Below the pieces are notes generated by a model. That model was not told the DNA's origin, ran no database searches, and worked only from the letters and a program-made list of their open reading frames with translations. The position numbers were made by a program, and so were the translations under genes. A stretch of DNA of 64,000 nt, from contig NZ_JANIKD010000008.1 of NCBI RefSeq assembly GCF_024580955.1, positions 31,218 through 95,217 of the forward strand, in the 5' to 3' direction. This DNA is from Corynebacterium sp. 122RC1. GTDB taxonomy: Bacteria; Actinomycetota; Actinomycetes; Mycobacteriales; Mycobacteriaceae. Every line of letters begins with the position of its first letter. The stretch's first letter is position 1. Below are positions 26,089-35,111 of the stretch, piece by piece.

Positions 26089-26942
26089 GCTTGGCAGCAA
26101 AAAATCGCCGTACCGGGGAACAGGGCACCACGCTGCGGGGACCACTGGCCCCAGGTCTCTGTCAGGTCATCCGGCCAAGTGGGTTCCAGGACATCCAGCA
26201 ATTCGAACCCGGAATCGCGGATTGTCCTGATCCACTCGCCGAACGTGCGGTGATACTCGGCATACAGAATCTCTCCGGACTCGCTGGTTTCCACGTACTC
26301 GGTGTCAAAGTAGGAATAGCTTGCGGTGAGAGCGGTGGGGTCGTCGGGAAACACCCAGCGCATAGGGTGTGTCACGGAGAACACCCACCGGCCGCCCGGC
26401 ACCAAGACCCGGTGAATATCTGCCATTACAGCCTGCACATCCGGGACAAAAGGCAATGCCCCAAATGCAGAAAAGGCGATGTCAAAAGCGTTGTCCCGAA
26501 ACGGCAACGCCTGCGCATCGGCTTGCAACAACACTGCCTCACTCGGTGGGGCGTAGCCGAGCATGCCACGGGAAATGTCAAAGCCAACCACAGTGGCTCC
26601 GGTACCCGCCAACTCATTGGCCAGCCAAGCGCTGCAAGCCGCCTGGCCGCAGCCCACCTCTAGGATGCGTTTCCCGGCGGCGTTGCCAAGCAGGCGAGCG
26701 TCCTTTTCACTGAGCATCTCCGGGCACCAGTAGAATCCATCCAGGTAGTGCGCGTGTTCGCTCACGTACCGCGCGGCATCCGAATCCCACCAGTTCTGGT
26801 TGGCTCGCGCTGCTAGCCGCCCGCGACGGTCCTCACGGCCCACGCTGGCACCAGCGGGGAAGCCGCTGGGCACAGTGGTAGGCGGCTGCTCACTCGGTGA
26901 TGTGGGAGAAGGTTGTGCAGTTGGTTGCTGCTCGGCGCTCAT
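26085..26942 (-). CDS. SAM-dependent methyltransferase, class I
   Basis: A 285-residue methyltransferase. The SAM-binding loop ILEVGCGQAACSAWLANEL is near residues 92-111, followed by VVGFDISRGML, an acidic motif II LLQADAQALPFRDNAFD and VLVPGGRWVFSVTHPM. It is the UbiE/type-11 class; the substrate is unknown. The first ~40 residues are Pro/Ser/Thr-rich. It is conserved between polA and rpsA in related genomes as I recall. Its stop codon overlaps the polA stop in a palindromic CTAG (26085-26088). Confidence 0.85.
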   Translation of the reverse strand: MSAEQQPTAQPSPTSPSEQPPTTVPSGFPAGASVGREDRRGRLAARANQNWWDSDAARYVSEHAHYLDGFYWCPEMLSEKDARLLGNAAGKRILEVGCGQAACSAWLANELAGTGATVVGFDISRGMLGYAPPSEAVLLQADAQALPFRDNAFDIAFSAFGALPFVPDVQAVMADIHRVLVPGGRWVFSVTHPMRWVFPDDPTALTASYSYFDTEYVETSESGEILYAEYHRTFGEWIRTIRDSGFELLDVLEPTWPDDLTETWGQWSPQRGALFPGTAIFCCQA

Positions 26943-26952
26943 AAGGGCTCAG

Positions 26953-26979
26953 CCTAGTCCGCCTAGTCCGCCTAGTCCG
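26953..26979. repeat. 9-bp tandem repeat upstream of the methyltransferase gene
   Basis: Three exact copies of CCTAGTCCG beginning eleven bases upstream of the methyltransferase start codon. This is where its ribosome site or leaderless promoter would be expected. Confidence 0.85.
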
Positions 26980-27022
26980 CTGCCTCGGCGCGGTGTGAAG
27001 AAAGGCAGGAGGCTGAGGCGGT

Positions 27023-27032
27023 GGCGTCGGTA
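27023..27032 (+). repeat. GGCGTCGGTA core of the dispersed element, copy F
   Basis: Core GGCGTCGGTA preceded by GAGGCGGT. It lies in the 349-bp gap between the methyltransferase and rpsA, 55 bases upstream of the rpsA -35 hexamer. Confidence 0.5.
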
Positions 27033-27086
27033 CGGCAGCGCCAGCGTTACGTGGTGAAAAATCCACAACACGCCCGCACTGATACC

Positions 27087-27115
27087 TTGATTACGCTGCG
27101 GAAAGGGCGTAGAGT
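27087..27115 (+). promoter_or_regulatory. rpsA promoter
   Basis: TTGATT (27087-27092) and TAGAGT (27110-27115) with an ideal 17-bp spacer. This would give a ~170-base untranslated leader before rpsA, long enough for feedback control by S1; I see no strong hairpin in it. Confidence 0.65.
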
Positions 27116-27291
27116 TTGCAAGGCGTGCCGTTTTTGCGCGGGGTCTGGCCTAGCTGTAGGACGGGTCAAGCCCCTGGGTAAATGAACCAAATCCGCCGAT
27201 GAGCTGTGCTTTTGCGCGCCCATTGCCAGGTTTGTGGAGGCATCTCAAGCAAATTGTCCATCAACTATTCCTACGCATTTCGGAGCATTTA

Positions 27292-28755
27292 ATGCCAACC
27301 AACAACGTGCCTCAGGTAGCCATCAACGATATTGGCTCCGCTGAGGATTTCCTCGCTGCTGTCGATGCCACCATCAAGTACTTCAACGATGGTGACATCG
27401 TGGAGGGCACCGTGGTCAAGGTTGACCACGATGAGGTTCTGCTCGACATCGGATACAAGACCGAGGGTGTTATCCCATCCCGCGAGCTTTCCATCAAGCA
27501 TGACGTCGATCCAGACGAGGTTGTCGAGGTCGGCGACCAAATCGACGCACTTGTTCTCACCAAGGAGGACAAGGAAGGTCGCCTGATTCTGTCCAAGAAG
27601 CGCGCACAGTACGAGCGTGCATGGGGTGCAATCGAGGACCTCAAGGAGAAGGACGAGGCCGTTACCGGTACCGTCATCGAGGTCGTCAAGGGCGGCCTGA
27701 TCCTGGACATCGGCCTGCGTGGCTTCCTGCCAGCTTCCCTCGTGGAGATGCGTCGCGTTCGCGACCTCGACCCATACATCGGGCAGCAGCTCGAGGCCAA
27801 GATCATCGAGCTGGACAAGCAGCGCAACAACGTGGTGCTTTCCCGCCGTGCATGGCTCGAGCAGACTCAGTCCGAGGTTCGCTCTGAGTTCCTGCACCAG
27901 CTTCAGAAGGGCCAGGTCCGCAAGGGCGTTGTGTCCTCCATTGTTAACTTCGGTGCATTCGTGGATCTGGGCGGCGTAGACGGCCTCGTGCACGTCTCCG
28001 AGCTTTCCTGGAAGCACATCGATCACCCAACCGAGGTTGTCACCGTTGGTGACGAGGTCACCGTTGAGGTTCTCGACGTTGATCTGGACCGCGAGCGCGT
28101 CTCCCTGTCCCTGAAGGCAACCCAAGAGGATCCATGGCGCGTGTTCGCACGCACCCACGCTGTGGGCCAGATCGTGCCAGGCAAGGTCACCAAGCTCGTC
28201 CCATTCGGTGCGTTCGTTCGCGTTGAAGAGGGTATCGAGGGCCTCGTTCACATCTCCGAGCTGGCTCAGCGCCACGTGGAGGTTCCAGACCAGGTTGTCA
28301 CCGTTGGTGACGAGGCCATGGTCAAGGTCATCGACATCGACCTCGAGCGTCGCCGCATCTCCCTGTCCCTGAAGCAGGCTGATGAGGACTACACCGAAGA
28401 GTTCGACCCATCCAAGTACGGCATGGCCGACTCCTACGACGAGCAGGGCAACTACATCTTCCCTGAGGGCTTCGACCCAGAGACCAACGAATGGCTCGAG
28501 GGCTTCGACGCTCAGCGTCAGGAGTGGGAGGCACGCTACGCAGAGTCCGAGCGTCGCTTCAACCTCCACACCGCTCAGATCGAGCGCTCCCGCGCTGCCG
28601 CTGAAGAAGCAGCAGCATCCGGTGAGGCTACCCACTACTCCTCCGAGTCCGCTGAGGCAGCTCCGGCAGCAGACTCCGCAGAGGCAGAGGGTGGCTCCCT
28701 GGCTTCCGACGAGCAGCTTGCTGCTCTGCGCGAGAAGCTCGCCGGTGGTGAGTAA
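27292..28755 (+). CDS. rpsA: 30S ribosomal protein S1
   Basis: A 487-residue S1 with four S1/OB RNA-binding domains. They begin near GDIVEGTVVKVDHDEVLLDIG (about 34), EAVTGTVIEVVKGGLILDIG (about 122), GQVRKGVVSSIVNFGAFVDLG (about 205) and GQIVPGKVTKLVPFGAFVRVE (about 290). Four domains is the actinobacterial form. The C-terminal ~110 residues are acidic and rich in Ala, Glu and Ser. ATG 27292 has GGAG (27282-27285) at ideal spacing; the 31-codon upstream extension is rejected. Codon use is strongly biased, as expected for a highly expressed gene. Confidence 0.97.
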   Translation: MPTNNVPQVAINDIGSAEDFLAAVDATIKYFNDGDIVEGTVVKVDHDEVLLDIGYKTEGVIPSRELSIKHDVDPDEVVEVGDQIDALVLTKEDKEGRLILSKKRAQYERAWGAIEDLKEKDEAVTGTVIEVVKGGLILDIGLRGFLPASLVEMRRVRDLDPYIGQQLEAKIIELDKQRNNVVLSRRAWLEQTQSEVRSEFLHQLQKGQVRKGVVSSIVNFGAFVDLGGVDGLVHVSELSWKHIDHPTEVVTVGDEVTVEVLDVDLDRERVSLSLKATQEDPWRVFARTHAVGQIVPGKVTKLVPFGAFVRVEEGIEGLVHISELAQRHVEVPDQVVTVGDEAMVKVIDIDLERRRISLSLKQADEDYTEEFDPSKYGMADSYDEQGNYIFPEGFDPETNEWLEGFDAQRQEWEARYAESERRFNLHTAQIERSRAAAEEAAASGEATHYSSESAEAAPAADSAEAEGGSLASDEQLAALREKLAGGE

Positions 28756-28782
28756 ACACTCACAGCAGTGAGCACCTGAGAA

Positions 28783-28818
28783 AGGGCTGGTTCCGCATTG
28801 CGGGCCAGCTCTTTTTTG
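28783..28818 (+). terminator. rpsA intrinsic terminator
   Basis: AGGGCTGG and CCAGCTCT outer stem with an inner CCGC/GCGG pair, followed by TTTTTT. It is 27 bases after the rpsA stop. Confidence 0.9.
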
Positions 28819-28960
28819 CTGCCTGAAACCCCATACCCTAAAGCTTTGAAGCCGAGCACCAACGGAGAATGTGATTCACTTTGCATTGGGATCCAGAAGT
28901 GGCGTGTTCGATTGAATTCACCCGAATGTGCCCGTACACTCATACCTGTTTCTGCTTTTC

Positions 28961-29014
28961 TGTTTGTTCAAAAGAGAAAGCCAACAAAAGGGCGCAAGCT
29001 CACACGAACAAACA
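28961..29014 (+). promoter_or_regulatory. Inverted TGTTTGTT boxes in the ptsG leader
   Basis: TGTTTGTT (28961-28968) and AACAAACA (29007-29014) are an exact inverted pair 38 bp apart within the 344-bp rpsA-ptsG gap, 86-139 bp upstream of ptsG. C. glutamicum ptsG is controlled by SugR, and TGTTTG-type sequences are candidate sites. The assignment is a hypothesis. The rest of the gap holds only the rpsA terminator and AT-rich DNA. Confidence 0.4.
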
Positions 29015-29099
29015 CCTATGCAGTCCATACATATAGGGAGATCGCCGGGGTTTTGAGCCGGTTCTTCCTCACACATAGACAAGAAAGGCTGGTTCTCGG

Positions 29100-31148
29100 A
29101 TGGCTTCTGTGAAGCAAGTATCTGAGGAAATCCTGGAAAAAATTGGTGGAGCGGAAAACATTGCGTCTCTCACGCACTGCGCCACCCGCCTACGCTTCCA
29201 GCTCAATGATCAATCCAAGGCAGATCAACAAGCGCTCGACGCAATCCCTGCAGTTCTCGGCGTAGTTCCTCAGGGTTCCACCGGCATGCAGGTGGTCATG
29301 GGCGGCGACGTTGCCAACTACTACCAGGAACTCGTTGCGCTGCCAGGCGTTTCTGGAAGTGCGGAATCCGACGCGCCCAAGTCCGCAGGCAAGAAGGAAT
29401 ACGGCGGCGTACGCGGCAAGTATTCCTGGGTGGACTACTGCTTTGAGTTCCTTTCCGATACGTTCCGCCCGATCCTGTGGGCGCTGCTCGGCGCCTCGCT
29501 GATCATCACCATGCTGGTGCTTGCCGATACCTTCGGCTGGCAAGACTTCCGCGCCCCAATGGAAGAGCAGCCAGCAACCTACCAGTTGCTGCACGCAATG
29601 TGGCGCTCGGTGTTCTACTTCCTGCCAATCATGATTGGTGCTACCGCAGCGAAGAAACTGGGTGCCAACGAGTGGGTTGGTGCGGCGATTCCTGCGGCCT
29701 TGCTCACGCCGGAGTTCCTGGCCATGGGCTCCGCTGGCGACGTCGTTGATGTGTTCGGCTTGCCTCTGGTGATCAATGACTACGGCGGACAGGTGTTCCC
29801 ACCGCTGATCGCCGCGATTGGCCTGTTCTGGGTGGAAAAGGGCCTGAAGAAGCTCATCCCGGGCTCGGTGCAGATGGTGTTCGTGCCGTTCTTCTCCCTG
29901 CTCATCATGATCCCGCTGACTGCGTTCCTGCTCGGCCCATTCGGCATCGGCATTGGTAACGGCATTTCCAACTTCCTCTACGCGGTCAATGACTTCTCGC
30001 CATTCATCCTGGCGATCATCATTCCGCTGCTCTACCCATTCCTCGTGCCACTCGGCCTGCACTGGCCACTGAACGCCATCATGGTGCAGAACCTCGCCGT
30101 GCTTGGCTACGACTTCATCCAGGGCCCAATGGGTGCGTGGAACTTTGCCTGCTTCGGTGTGGTCACCGGCGTGATGGTGGTGTCCATGCGCGAGGGCAAC
30201 AGGCAGATGCGCCAGGTCTCCATGGGTGGCATGATGGCTGGCCTGCTCGGTGGTATTTCCGAGCCATCCCTCTACGGCGTGCTCCTGCGTTTCCGCAAGA
30301 CCTACTTCCGTCTCCTTCCAGGCTGTTTTGTGGGCGGCGTGATCATGGGTCTGTTCAACGTGAAGGCCTCCGCATTCGTGTTCACCTCCTTGCTCACCAT
30401 CCCAGCGATGGAGCCTATGGGCGGCTATGCAATTGGTATCGCCGCAGCATTCTTCACCTCCTTCTTCCTGGTGGTCTTCCTGGACTACCGCTCCAAGGAG
30501 GAAAAGGCTGACGCGCTGGCACAGCTTGCACGCCAGAGCGAGGTTGAGGAATCCCCAGTGATCCCAGAAGCCACCCCAGCTACCACCTCCACTTCCGCTT
30601 CCGCTGCAGTTCCTGTTGCCGCCACCACCGCGGGCGCCGCTACCGCAACTGCAGTCGCAGACGCCCCAGTCAAGACCGCACTCGAGCCAGGCACCGTTAC
30701 CCAGATCACCAGCCCACTGGAGGGTCAGGCGGTTGCACTCAGCGAGGTCCCAGACCCAATCTTTGCCACCGCAAAGCTCGGCCAGGGCGTTGCAGTGATC
30801 CCAAGCGGCACCGAGGTTGTTGCGCCTGCCGACGCCACCGTGATCGCCGTGCAAAAGTCTGGCCACGCTGTAGGCCTGCGCTTGGACAGCGGCGTGGAGC
30901 TGCTGGTCCACCTTGGTATTGACACCGTCCAGCTCGGCGGCGAAGGCTTCACCGTTCACGTGGCCCGCAAGGACCGTGTGAGCGCCGGTGACAAGCTGAT
31001 CAGCTTCGATCCAAAGTTCATTGAATCTAAGGGCTACAACCTGATCACCCCAGTGCTCGTGACCAACACTGCGAAGTTCGCTGAGGTGCAGGGACGCCCA
31101 GCACCAGCAGTTGGCGCAGACACCGTGGTGATTGAAACCCGCGCATAG
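29100..31148 (+). CDS. ptsG: Glucose-specific PTS enzyme IIBCA
   Basis: A 682-residue phosphotransferase permease that imports and phosphorylates glucose. The N-terminal EIIB has the phospho-cysteine Cys27 in THCATRLRF. The EIIC membrane domain (about 95-470) includes GISEPSLYG. The C-terminal EIIA (about 540-680) has phospho-His604 in LLVHLGIDTVQLGGEGF. An Ala/Thr/Pro-rich linker (about 485-545) joins EIIC and EIIA. The B-C-A order also fits beta-glucoside EII proteins, but position between rpsA and coaE and close likeness to remembered C. glutamicum PtsG favour glucose. The cytoplasmic partners EI and HPr are not in the window. Confidence 0.88.
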   Translation: MASVKQVSEEILEKIGGAENIASLTHCATRLRFQLNDQSKADQQALDAIPAVLGVVPQGSTGMQVVMGGDVANYYQELVALPGVSGSAESDAPKSAGKKEYGGVRGKYSWVDYCFEFLSDTFRPILWALLGASLIITMLVLADTFGWQDFRAPMEEQPATYQLLHAMWRSVFYFLPIMIGATAAKKLGANEWVGAAIPAALLTPEFLAMGSAGDVVDVFGLPLVINDYGGQVFPPLIAAIGLFWVEKGLKKLIPGSVQMVFVPFFSLLIMIPLTAFLLGPFGIGIGNGISNFLYAVNDFSPFILAIIIPLLYPFLVPLGLHWPLNAIMVQNLAVLGYDFIQGPMGAWNFACFGVVTGVMVVSMREGNRQMRQVSMGGMMAGLLGGISEPSLYGVLLRFRKTYFRLLPGCFVGGVIMGLFNVKASAFVFTSLLTIPAMEPMGGYAIGIAAAFFTSFFLVVFLDYRSKEEKADALAQLARQSEVEESPVIPEATPATTSTSASAAVPVAATTAGAATATAVADAPVKTALEPGTVTQITSPLEGQAVALSEVPDPIFATAKLGQGVAVIPSGTEVVAPADATVIAVQKSGHAVGLRLDSGVELLVHLGIDTVQLGGEGFTVHVARKDRVSAGDKLISFDPKFIESKGYNLITPVLVTNTAKFAEVQGRPAPAVGADTVVIETRA

Positions 31149-31221
31149 CTCAAGCATCACCTGCAGCTGAGCCGCGGCATCGCCGCCCACATACATGGGC
31201 GAGGTGCCGCGGTTTTTGCGC

Positions 31222-31227
31222 TTTAAT
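31222..31227 (+). promoter_or_regulatory. -10 element of coaE
   Basis: TTTAAT six bases before ATG 31234; no ribosome site precedes the ATG, suggesting a leaderless coaE message. Confidence 0.4.
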
Positions 31228-31233
31228 GGTTGC

Positions 31234-31851
31234 ATGACTGTTCTTGGAATCACCGGCGGCATTGGCAGTGGAAAATCCACCGTGACCAAGGCGCTTGCAC
31301 AGCGCGGCGCTTTGGTTGTGGACGCAGATCAGGTGGCACGGTTGGTGATGGAGCCGGGGCACCCGGTGCTGGCCAAGGTGGCCGAGGTGTTTGGTCACGA
31401 TATTCTGCATCCCGATGGCAGCCTGGACCGGGCGCTTCTTGCGCAGCGGGCATTTGCCTCAACGGAACAGACCGCAAGACTCAACGCCATTACGCACCCC
31501 GCGATCGCCGAGCTCATCAGCGAAGAACTCCGAAAGCATAATGCCGCCGCGGCAGCGGATAAGGCGGTGCCCGCGGTAGTACTGGACCACCCTTTGTTGA
31601 TCGAGTCTGGCGCGATTGCACTGGTGGATAAGGTGGCTGTGGTTGTAGTGGATGTGGAGGAACGCATCCGCAGGCTCGGACAGTTCCGCGGAATCAGCGA
31701 GCAGGACGCCAGGGCGCGCATAGCCCAGCAGCTTTCTGACGAAGAACGCCTCCAACACGCCGACGCCGTGATTGACAACAACGGCAGCGTGGAGGATCTT
31801 GAGCCGCAGGTGGAAGCATTGTGGAACGAGGTGTTCGGCCGCGTGAGCTGA
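31234..31851 (+). CDS. coaE: Dephospho-CoA kinase
   Basis: Final enzyme of coenzyme A synthesis, phosphorylating the 3'-OH of dephospho-CoA. The protein has 205 residues from ATG 31234. The P-loop GITGGIGSGKST is at residues 5-16, then VVDADQVAR, and the lid/CoA region VVVVDVEERIRRLGQ and DARARIAQQ. This is the minimal kinase length, without the GrpB-like C-terminal fusion found in mycobacterial CoaE. It lies between ptsG and uvrB as in other corynebacteria. Confidence 0.95.
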   Translation: MTVLGITGGIGSGKSTVTKALAQRGALVVDADQVARLVMEPGHPVLAKVAEVFGHDILHPDGSLDRALLAQRAFASTEQTARLNAITHPAIAELISEELRKHNAAAAADKAVPAVVLDHPLLIESGAIALVDKVAVVVVDVEERIRRLGQFRGISEQDARARIAQQLSDEERLQHADAVIDNNGSVEDLEPQVEALWNEVFGRVS

Positions 31852-31889
31852 TCTACAGGTGCGATGAGGAGGCGTTGAGCCCCAAGCCT

Positions 31890-31924
31890 GCGGTGATGGG
31901 TTGGCGCGTGGGGGCGTCGGAAAT
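31890..31924 (+). repeat. Dispersed 36-bp GGCGTCGG element, copy B
   Basis: Shares GCGGTGATGGGT and GGGCGTCGGAAAT with copy A (16463-16498), with one single-base gap. It ends 42 bases before the uvrB ATG. Confidence 0.7.
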
Positions 31925-31953
31925 CCTGCGTGCAGTCTGCCTGCGAAAGCGCG

Positions 31954-31959
31954 TACCCT
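31954..31959 (+). promoter_or_regulatory. -10 element of uvrB
   Basis: TACCCT seven bases before ATG 31967, with no ribosome site: a leaderless arrangement. Confidence 0.45.
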
Positions 31960-31966
31960 GTAATGC

Positions 31967-34069
31967 ATGGCTTTTGCTGCTGAGTATCCAGAACTTCCGG
32001 TGTCCGAGTTTCGTCCCGTAGGGGAGATTGAACGCACGGACGGCGCTTTTCAGGTTATTTCCGAATATCAACCGGCGGGCGATCAACCTGCGGCAATCGC
32101 GGAATTGGATGAGCGTTTGAACCGCGGTGAGCAAGACATTGTGCTGCTGGGCGCAACGGGTACGGGTAAGTCGGCTACAGCGGCGTGGCTCATTGAGAAG
32201 CAGCAACGTCCCACGCTGGTGATGGCTCCGAACAAGACGCTGGCGGCGCAATTGGCCAACGAGCTGCGCCAACTGCTGCCCAACAACGCGGTGGAATACT
32301 TTGTGTCCTACTACGACTACTACCAGCCAGAGGCTTACATAGCGCAGACGGATACCTACATTGAAAAGGATTCCTCCATCAACGACGATGTGGAGCGCCT
32401 GCGGCACCGCGCTACAAGCTCGCTGCTTTCCCGACGCGACGTGGTGGTGGTGAGCTCCGTTTCCTGCATCTATGGCCTGGGCACGCCGCAGTCCTACCTG
32501 GATCGTTCCGTAGTTTTGGAAGTAGGTGAGGAGGTGGAGCGCGATCGCTTCCTCCGCCTGCTTGTGGACATCCAATATGACCGCAATGATGTGGGCTTTA
32601 CCCGCGGCGCTTTCCGGGTGAAAGGTGACACGGTGGACATCATCCCCGCCTATGAAGAGGTGGCCGTGCGGGTGGAGTTCTTTGGCGATGAAATTGATGC
32701 GCTGTACTACATTCACCCGCTTACCGGTGACGTGATCCGCCAGGTAGACACGGTGCGGATCTTCCCAGCCACCCACTATGTGGCTAGCCCGGAGCGGATG
32801 GAAAAGGCTGTTGAGGCAATCAAGGAGGAGCTGGGCGAGCGCCTTGAGGACCTGGAAAACCGAGGGAAGCTGCTGGAGGCGCAGCGCCTGCGGATGCGCA
32901 CGGAATATGACCTGGAAATGATCGAACAAGTGGGTTTTTGCTCCGGCATTGAGAACTATTCCCGCCACCTGGACGGGCGGCCTGCGGGCTCTGCGCCGGC
33001 CACGCTGCTGGATTACTTCCCAGAGGACTTCCTCACGATCATTGACGAGTCTCACGTCACCGTCCCACAGATTGGTGGCATGTTTGAGGGCGATATGTCC
33101 CGTAAACGCAACCTCGTGGAGTTCGGTTTCCGCCTCCCCTCAGCGCTGGACAACCGCCCGCTGCGCTGGGAGGAGTTTGAGCAGCGCGTGGGGCAAACAG
33201 TCTACCTTTCCGCAACCCCGGGAGACTATGAGATGGCTGCCGCGGGTGGCGAGTTTGTGGAACAGGTGATTCGCCCAACGGGGCTCGTAGATCCGCTGAT
33301 CACCGTGAAGCCCACCAAGGGGCAGATCGATGACCTCATTGAGGAAATCCGCAAACGCACCGCCAAGGACGAACGCGTCCTAGTGACCACCCTGACTAAA
33401 AAGATGGCCGAAGACCTCACCGATTACCTTCTGGAACACGGGGTGAAGGTGCGCTATCTGCACTCGGACATTGATACCCTGCAGCGTGTGGAGCTGCTGC
33501 GCCAGCTCAGGCTCGGTGAATACGACGTGCTGGTGGGCATCAACCTGCTGCGCGAGGGCCTGGACCTGCCCGAAGTATCCCTGGTAGCAATCCTTGATGC
33601 GGACAAAGAAGGCTTCCTGCGTTCCACCCGTTCGCTCATCCAAACCATCGGCCGTGCCGCGCGTAACGTCTCCGGCGAGGTAATCATGTACGCGGACAAG
33701 ATCACGGACTCCATGGCGTACGCAATCGAGGAGACCCAACGCCGCCGCGAAAAGCAGATCGCCTATAACACCGAGCACGGCATTGACCCGCAGCCACTGC
33801 GCAAGAAAATCGCCGACATCCTGGATCAAGTGCAAGAATCACAGTCCAGCGAAGATAGGGGCTCGCTCACATCCGACGTAGCCGTGGCACAAGATCAGCG
33901 CGACGTCTCCCAGATGCCTACTGAGCAGGTGCAGCAGCTAATCGACGACCTCACCGCCCAGATGGGCGAGGCAGCGCGGGAGCTCAAGTTCGAACTCGCC
34001 GGACGTTTGCGTGACGAGATCGCAGACCTGCGCAAGGAATTGCGCAGCCTCAAAGACGCAGGGATGTAG
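31967..34069 (+). CDS. uvrB: Excinuclease ABC subunit B
   Basis: Damage-verifying helicase of nucleotide excision repair, 700 residues. Walker [14 protein letters not shown] is near residue 62, the beta-hairpin region [21 protein letters not shown] follows, and the helicase motifs TIDESH-like (TIIDESHVT), YLSATPG and TIGRAARN are present. The C-terminal UVR motif that contacts UvrC is about 655-690. The message appears leaderless. No LexA-like palindrome is visible within 60 bp upstream, unlike uvrA. It is followed by a 243-bp gap containing short GGTGAGC-type repeats and a hairpin. Confidence 0.97.
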   Translation: MAFAAEYPELPVSEFRPVGEIERTDGAFQVISEYQPAGDQPAAIAELDERLNRGEQDIVLLGATGTGKSATAAWLIEKQQRPTLVMAPNKTLAAQLANELRQLLPNNAVEYFVSYYDYYQPEAYIAQTDTYIEKDSSINDDVERLRHRATSSLLSRRDVVVVSSVSCIYGLGTPQSYLDRSVVLEVGEEVERDRFLRLLVDIQYDRNDVGFTRGAFRVKGDTVDIIPAYEEVAVRVEFFGDEIDALYYIHPLTGDVIRQVDTVRIFPATHYVASPERMEKAVEAIKEELGERLEDLENRGKLLEAQRLRMRTEYDLEMIEQVGFCSGIENYSRHLDGRPAGSAPATLLDYFPEDFLTIIDESHVTVPQIGGMFEGDMSRKRNLVEFGFRLPSALDNRPLRWEEFEQRVGQTVYLSATPGDYEMAAAGGEFVEQVIRPTGLVDPLITVKPTKGQIDDLIEEIRKRTAKDERVLVTTLTKKMAEDLTDYLLEHGVKVRYLHSDIDTLQRVELLRQLRLGEYDVLVGINLLREGLDLPEVSLVAILDADKEGFLRSTRSLIQTIGRAARNVSGEVIMYADKITDSMAYAIEETQRRREKQIAYNTEHGIDPQPLRKKIADILDQVQESQSSEDRGSLTSDVAVAQDQRDVSQMPTEQVQQLIDDLTAQMGEAARELKFELAGRLRDEIADLRKELRSLKDAGM

Positions 34070-34197
34070 CCTCTAGGTAAGCGAGGGGTGAGCAAAGGGT
34101 GAGCGAAGGGCCACGCGGTGGTGTGGAACTCGCTACACTGTGAGACAACGTGAATCTCTGGCCGGCGGCACACAAAGGTTTTCTGAGATTGCACAAC

Positions 34198-34221
34198 CCC
34201 AACCCAGAACTATGGGTTGGG
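34198..34221. promoter_or_regulatory. Inverted repeat upstream of the uspA-like gene
   Basis: Perfect 9-bp arms CCCAACCCA and TGGGTTGGG around six bases, in the 243-bp gap between uvrB and the stress-protein gene. There is no T-run, so it may be an operator or an RNA hairpin in the leader. Confidence 0.4.
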
Positions 34222-34312
34222 TTCGCGCGGTGTGGGTAGGGATGAGCCCTTCCCAGGATTGCTCCGCGCAAAGTAGATACAACGGATTTTCCAGCGCAGC
34301 GAAAGGTTCTCA

Positions 34313-34753
34313 ATGAGTAACTACAGCACCATCGTGGTAGGCACCGATGGTTCCCCTTCTTCCCTTCTTGCCGTTGAGCGAGCAGCACGCATTGCAGCGG
34401 CGTTCGATGCCAAGCTGGTGATTGGCTGCGCCTACTACGAGTCCAAGGAAGAGGCTTCCAAGACCCTTCGCCAAGACTCCGTCACCGTCTTGGGCAATGA
34501 CCCAGCCCAGGAGAACCTGGACAAGGCAGCGGAGCACGCAGCAAATGCCGGGGCCACCAAGGTGGAGACCGAGGTTCGCCCAGGCACCCCTGTGGAGGCT
34601 CTGATGGCAATTGTGAACGAGCACCATGCTGACCTGCTGGTTGTGGGCAACCGCGGTATCAACTCCCTGACCGGCCGCCTCCTGGGCTCGGTGCCTGCAG
34701 ACGTGGCGCGCCAGTCTGATTGTGACGTGATGATTGTCCACACGGTCAAGTAG
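34313..34753 (+). CDS. Universal stress protein, UspA family
   Basis: A 146-residue single Usp domain. It begins STIVVGTDGSPSSLLAVERAA and ends VVGNRGINSLTGRLLGSVPADVARQSDCDVMIVHT. The GxxG-x9-G(S) pattern of ATP-binding Usp proteins is present (GNRGINSLTGRLLGS), so nucleotide binding is likely. GAAAGG (34300-34305) precedes ATG 34313. It is followed by a strong terminator, so it is a single-gene unit. Confidence 0.92.
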   Translation: MSNYSTIVVGTDGSPSSLLAVERAARIAAAFDAKLVIGCAYYESKEEASKTLRQDSVTVLGNDPAQENLDKAAEHAANAGATKVETEVRPGTPVEALMAIVNEHHADLLVVGNRGINSLTGRLLGSVPADVARQSDCDVMIVHTVK

Positions 34754-34810
34754 TTCAGTGATTTAGCTTATTGCTTGAGAAGCGGCCCTGGTTTGTGAGT
34801 GGCCGCGCAG

Positions 34811-34849
34811 ACGCCCCGCCCCCCGTTCATCGGTTTACCGGCGGGGCGT
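34811..34849 (+). terminator. Terminator after the uspA-like gene
   Basis: Perfect 10-bp GC-rich stem ACGCCCCGCC (34811-34820) and GGCGGGGCGT (34840-34849), followed by TTTTT. Confidence 0.9.
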
Positions 34850-35048
34850 TTTTCATTGCTGCGCATTGGTGCTGTTCCGGTATCGCAGTGTTGCTCACTT
34901 CAGGGTAAAGAGGCGCCACTCTGCACAACTTGGGGGAGCATCTTTGCACTTCAGGTGGGATTTCTTCAAGGGAATTCGCATGCTTTTGCCTGCAAATGCA
35001 CCCTTGTGTTCCAGGCCACACCCCAACTAGCCTTGCTGCAAGTAACCA

Positions 35049-35064
35049 CGCAGTGCTCACTGCG
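35049..35064. promoter_or_regulatory. Palindrome upstream of the alpha/beta hydrolase
   Basis: CGCAGTG-CT-CACTGCG, perfect 7-bp arms two bases apart, 48 bases upstream of ATG 35112. It is a compact operator-like site. Apart from this and the terminator, the 358-bp gap between the stress-protein and hydrolase genes shows nothing. Confidence 0.5.
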
Positions 35065-35111
35065 GTGAGGGCCCCAATAAAGACACTGGTTTAGACGAGG
35101 AGAGTCTCATC

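Noticed and set aside
27289..28635. 448-codon open frame antisense to rpsA
   Set aside because: Leu/Val/Asp-rich low-complexity product caused by strong codon bias of rpsA on the other strand.
28798..29112. 104-codon open frame in the ptsG leader
   Set aside because: Starts inside the rpsA terminator and overlaps ptsG in another frame; no family features.
29100..31148. Beta-glucoside PTS (bglF) identity
   Set aside because: Domain order alone fits, but the location between rpsA and coaE and overall resemblance to corynebacterial PtsG favour glucose.
29190..31289. 699-codon open frame antisense to ptsG
   Set aside because: Rich in His/Glu/Asp runs that mirror the biased codons of ptsG. It has no ribosome site or family motifs; a shadow of the sense gene.
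34799..35068. 89-codon open frame after the stress-protein gene
   Set aside because: Begins within the terminator stem, has no ribosome site and has a composition unlike neighbouring genes.
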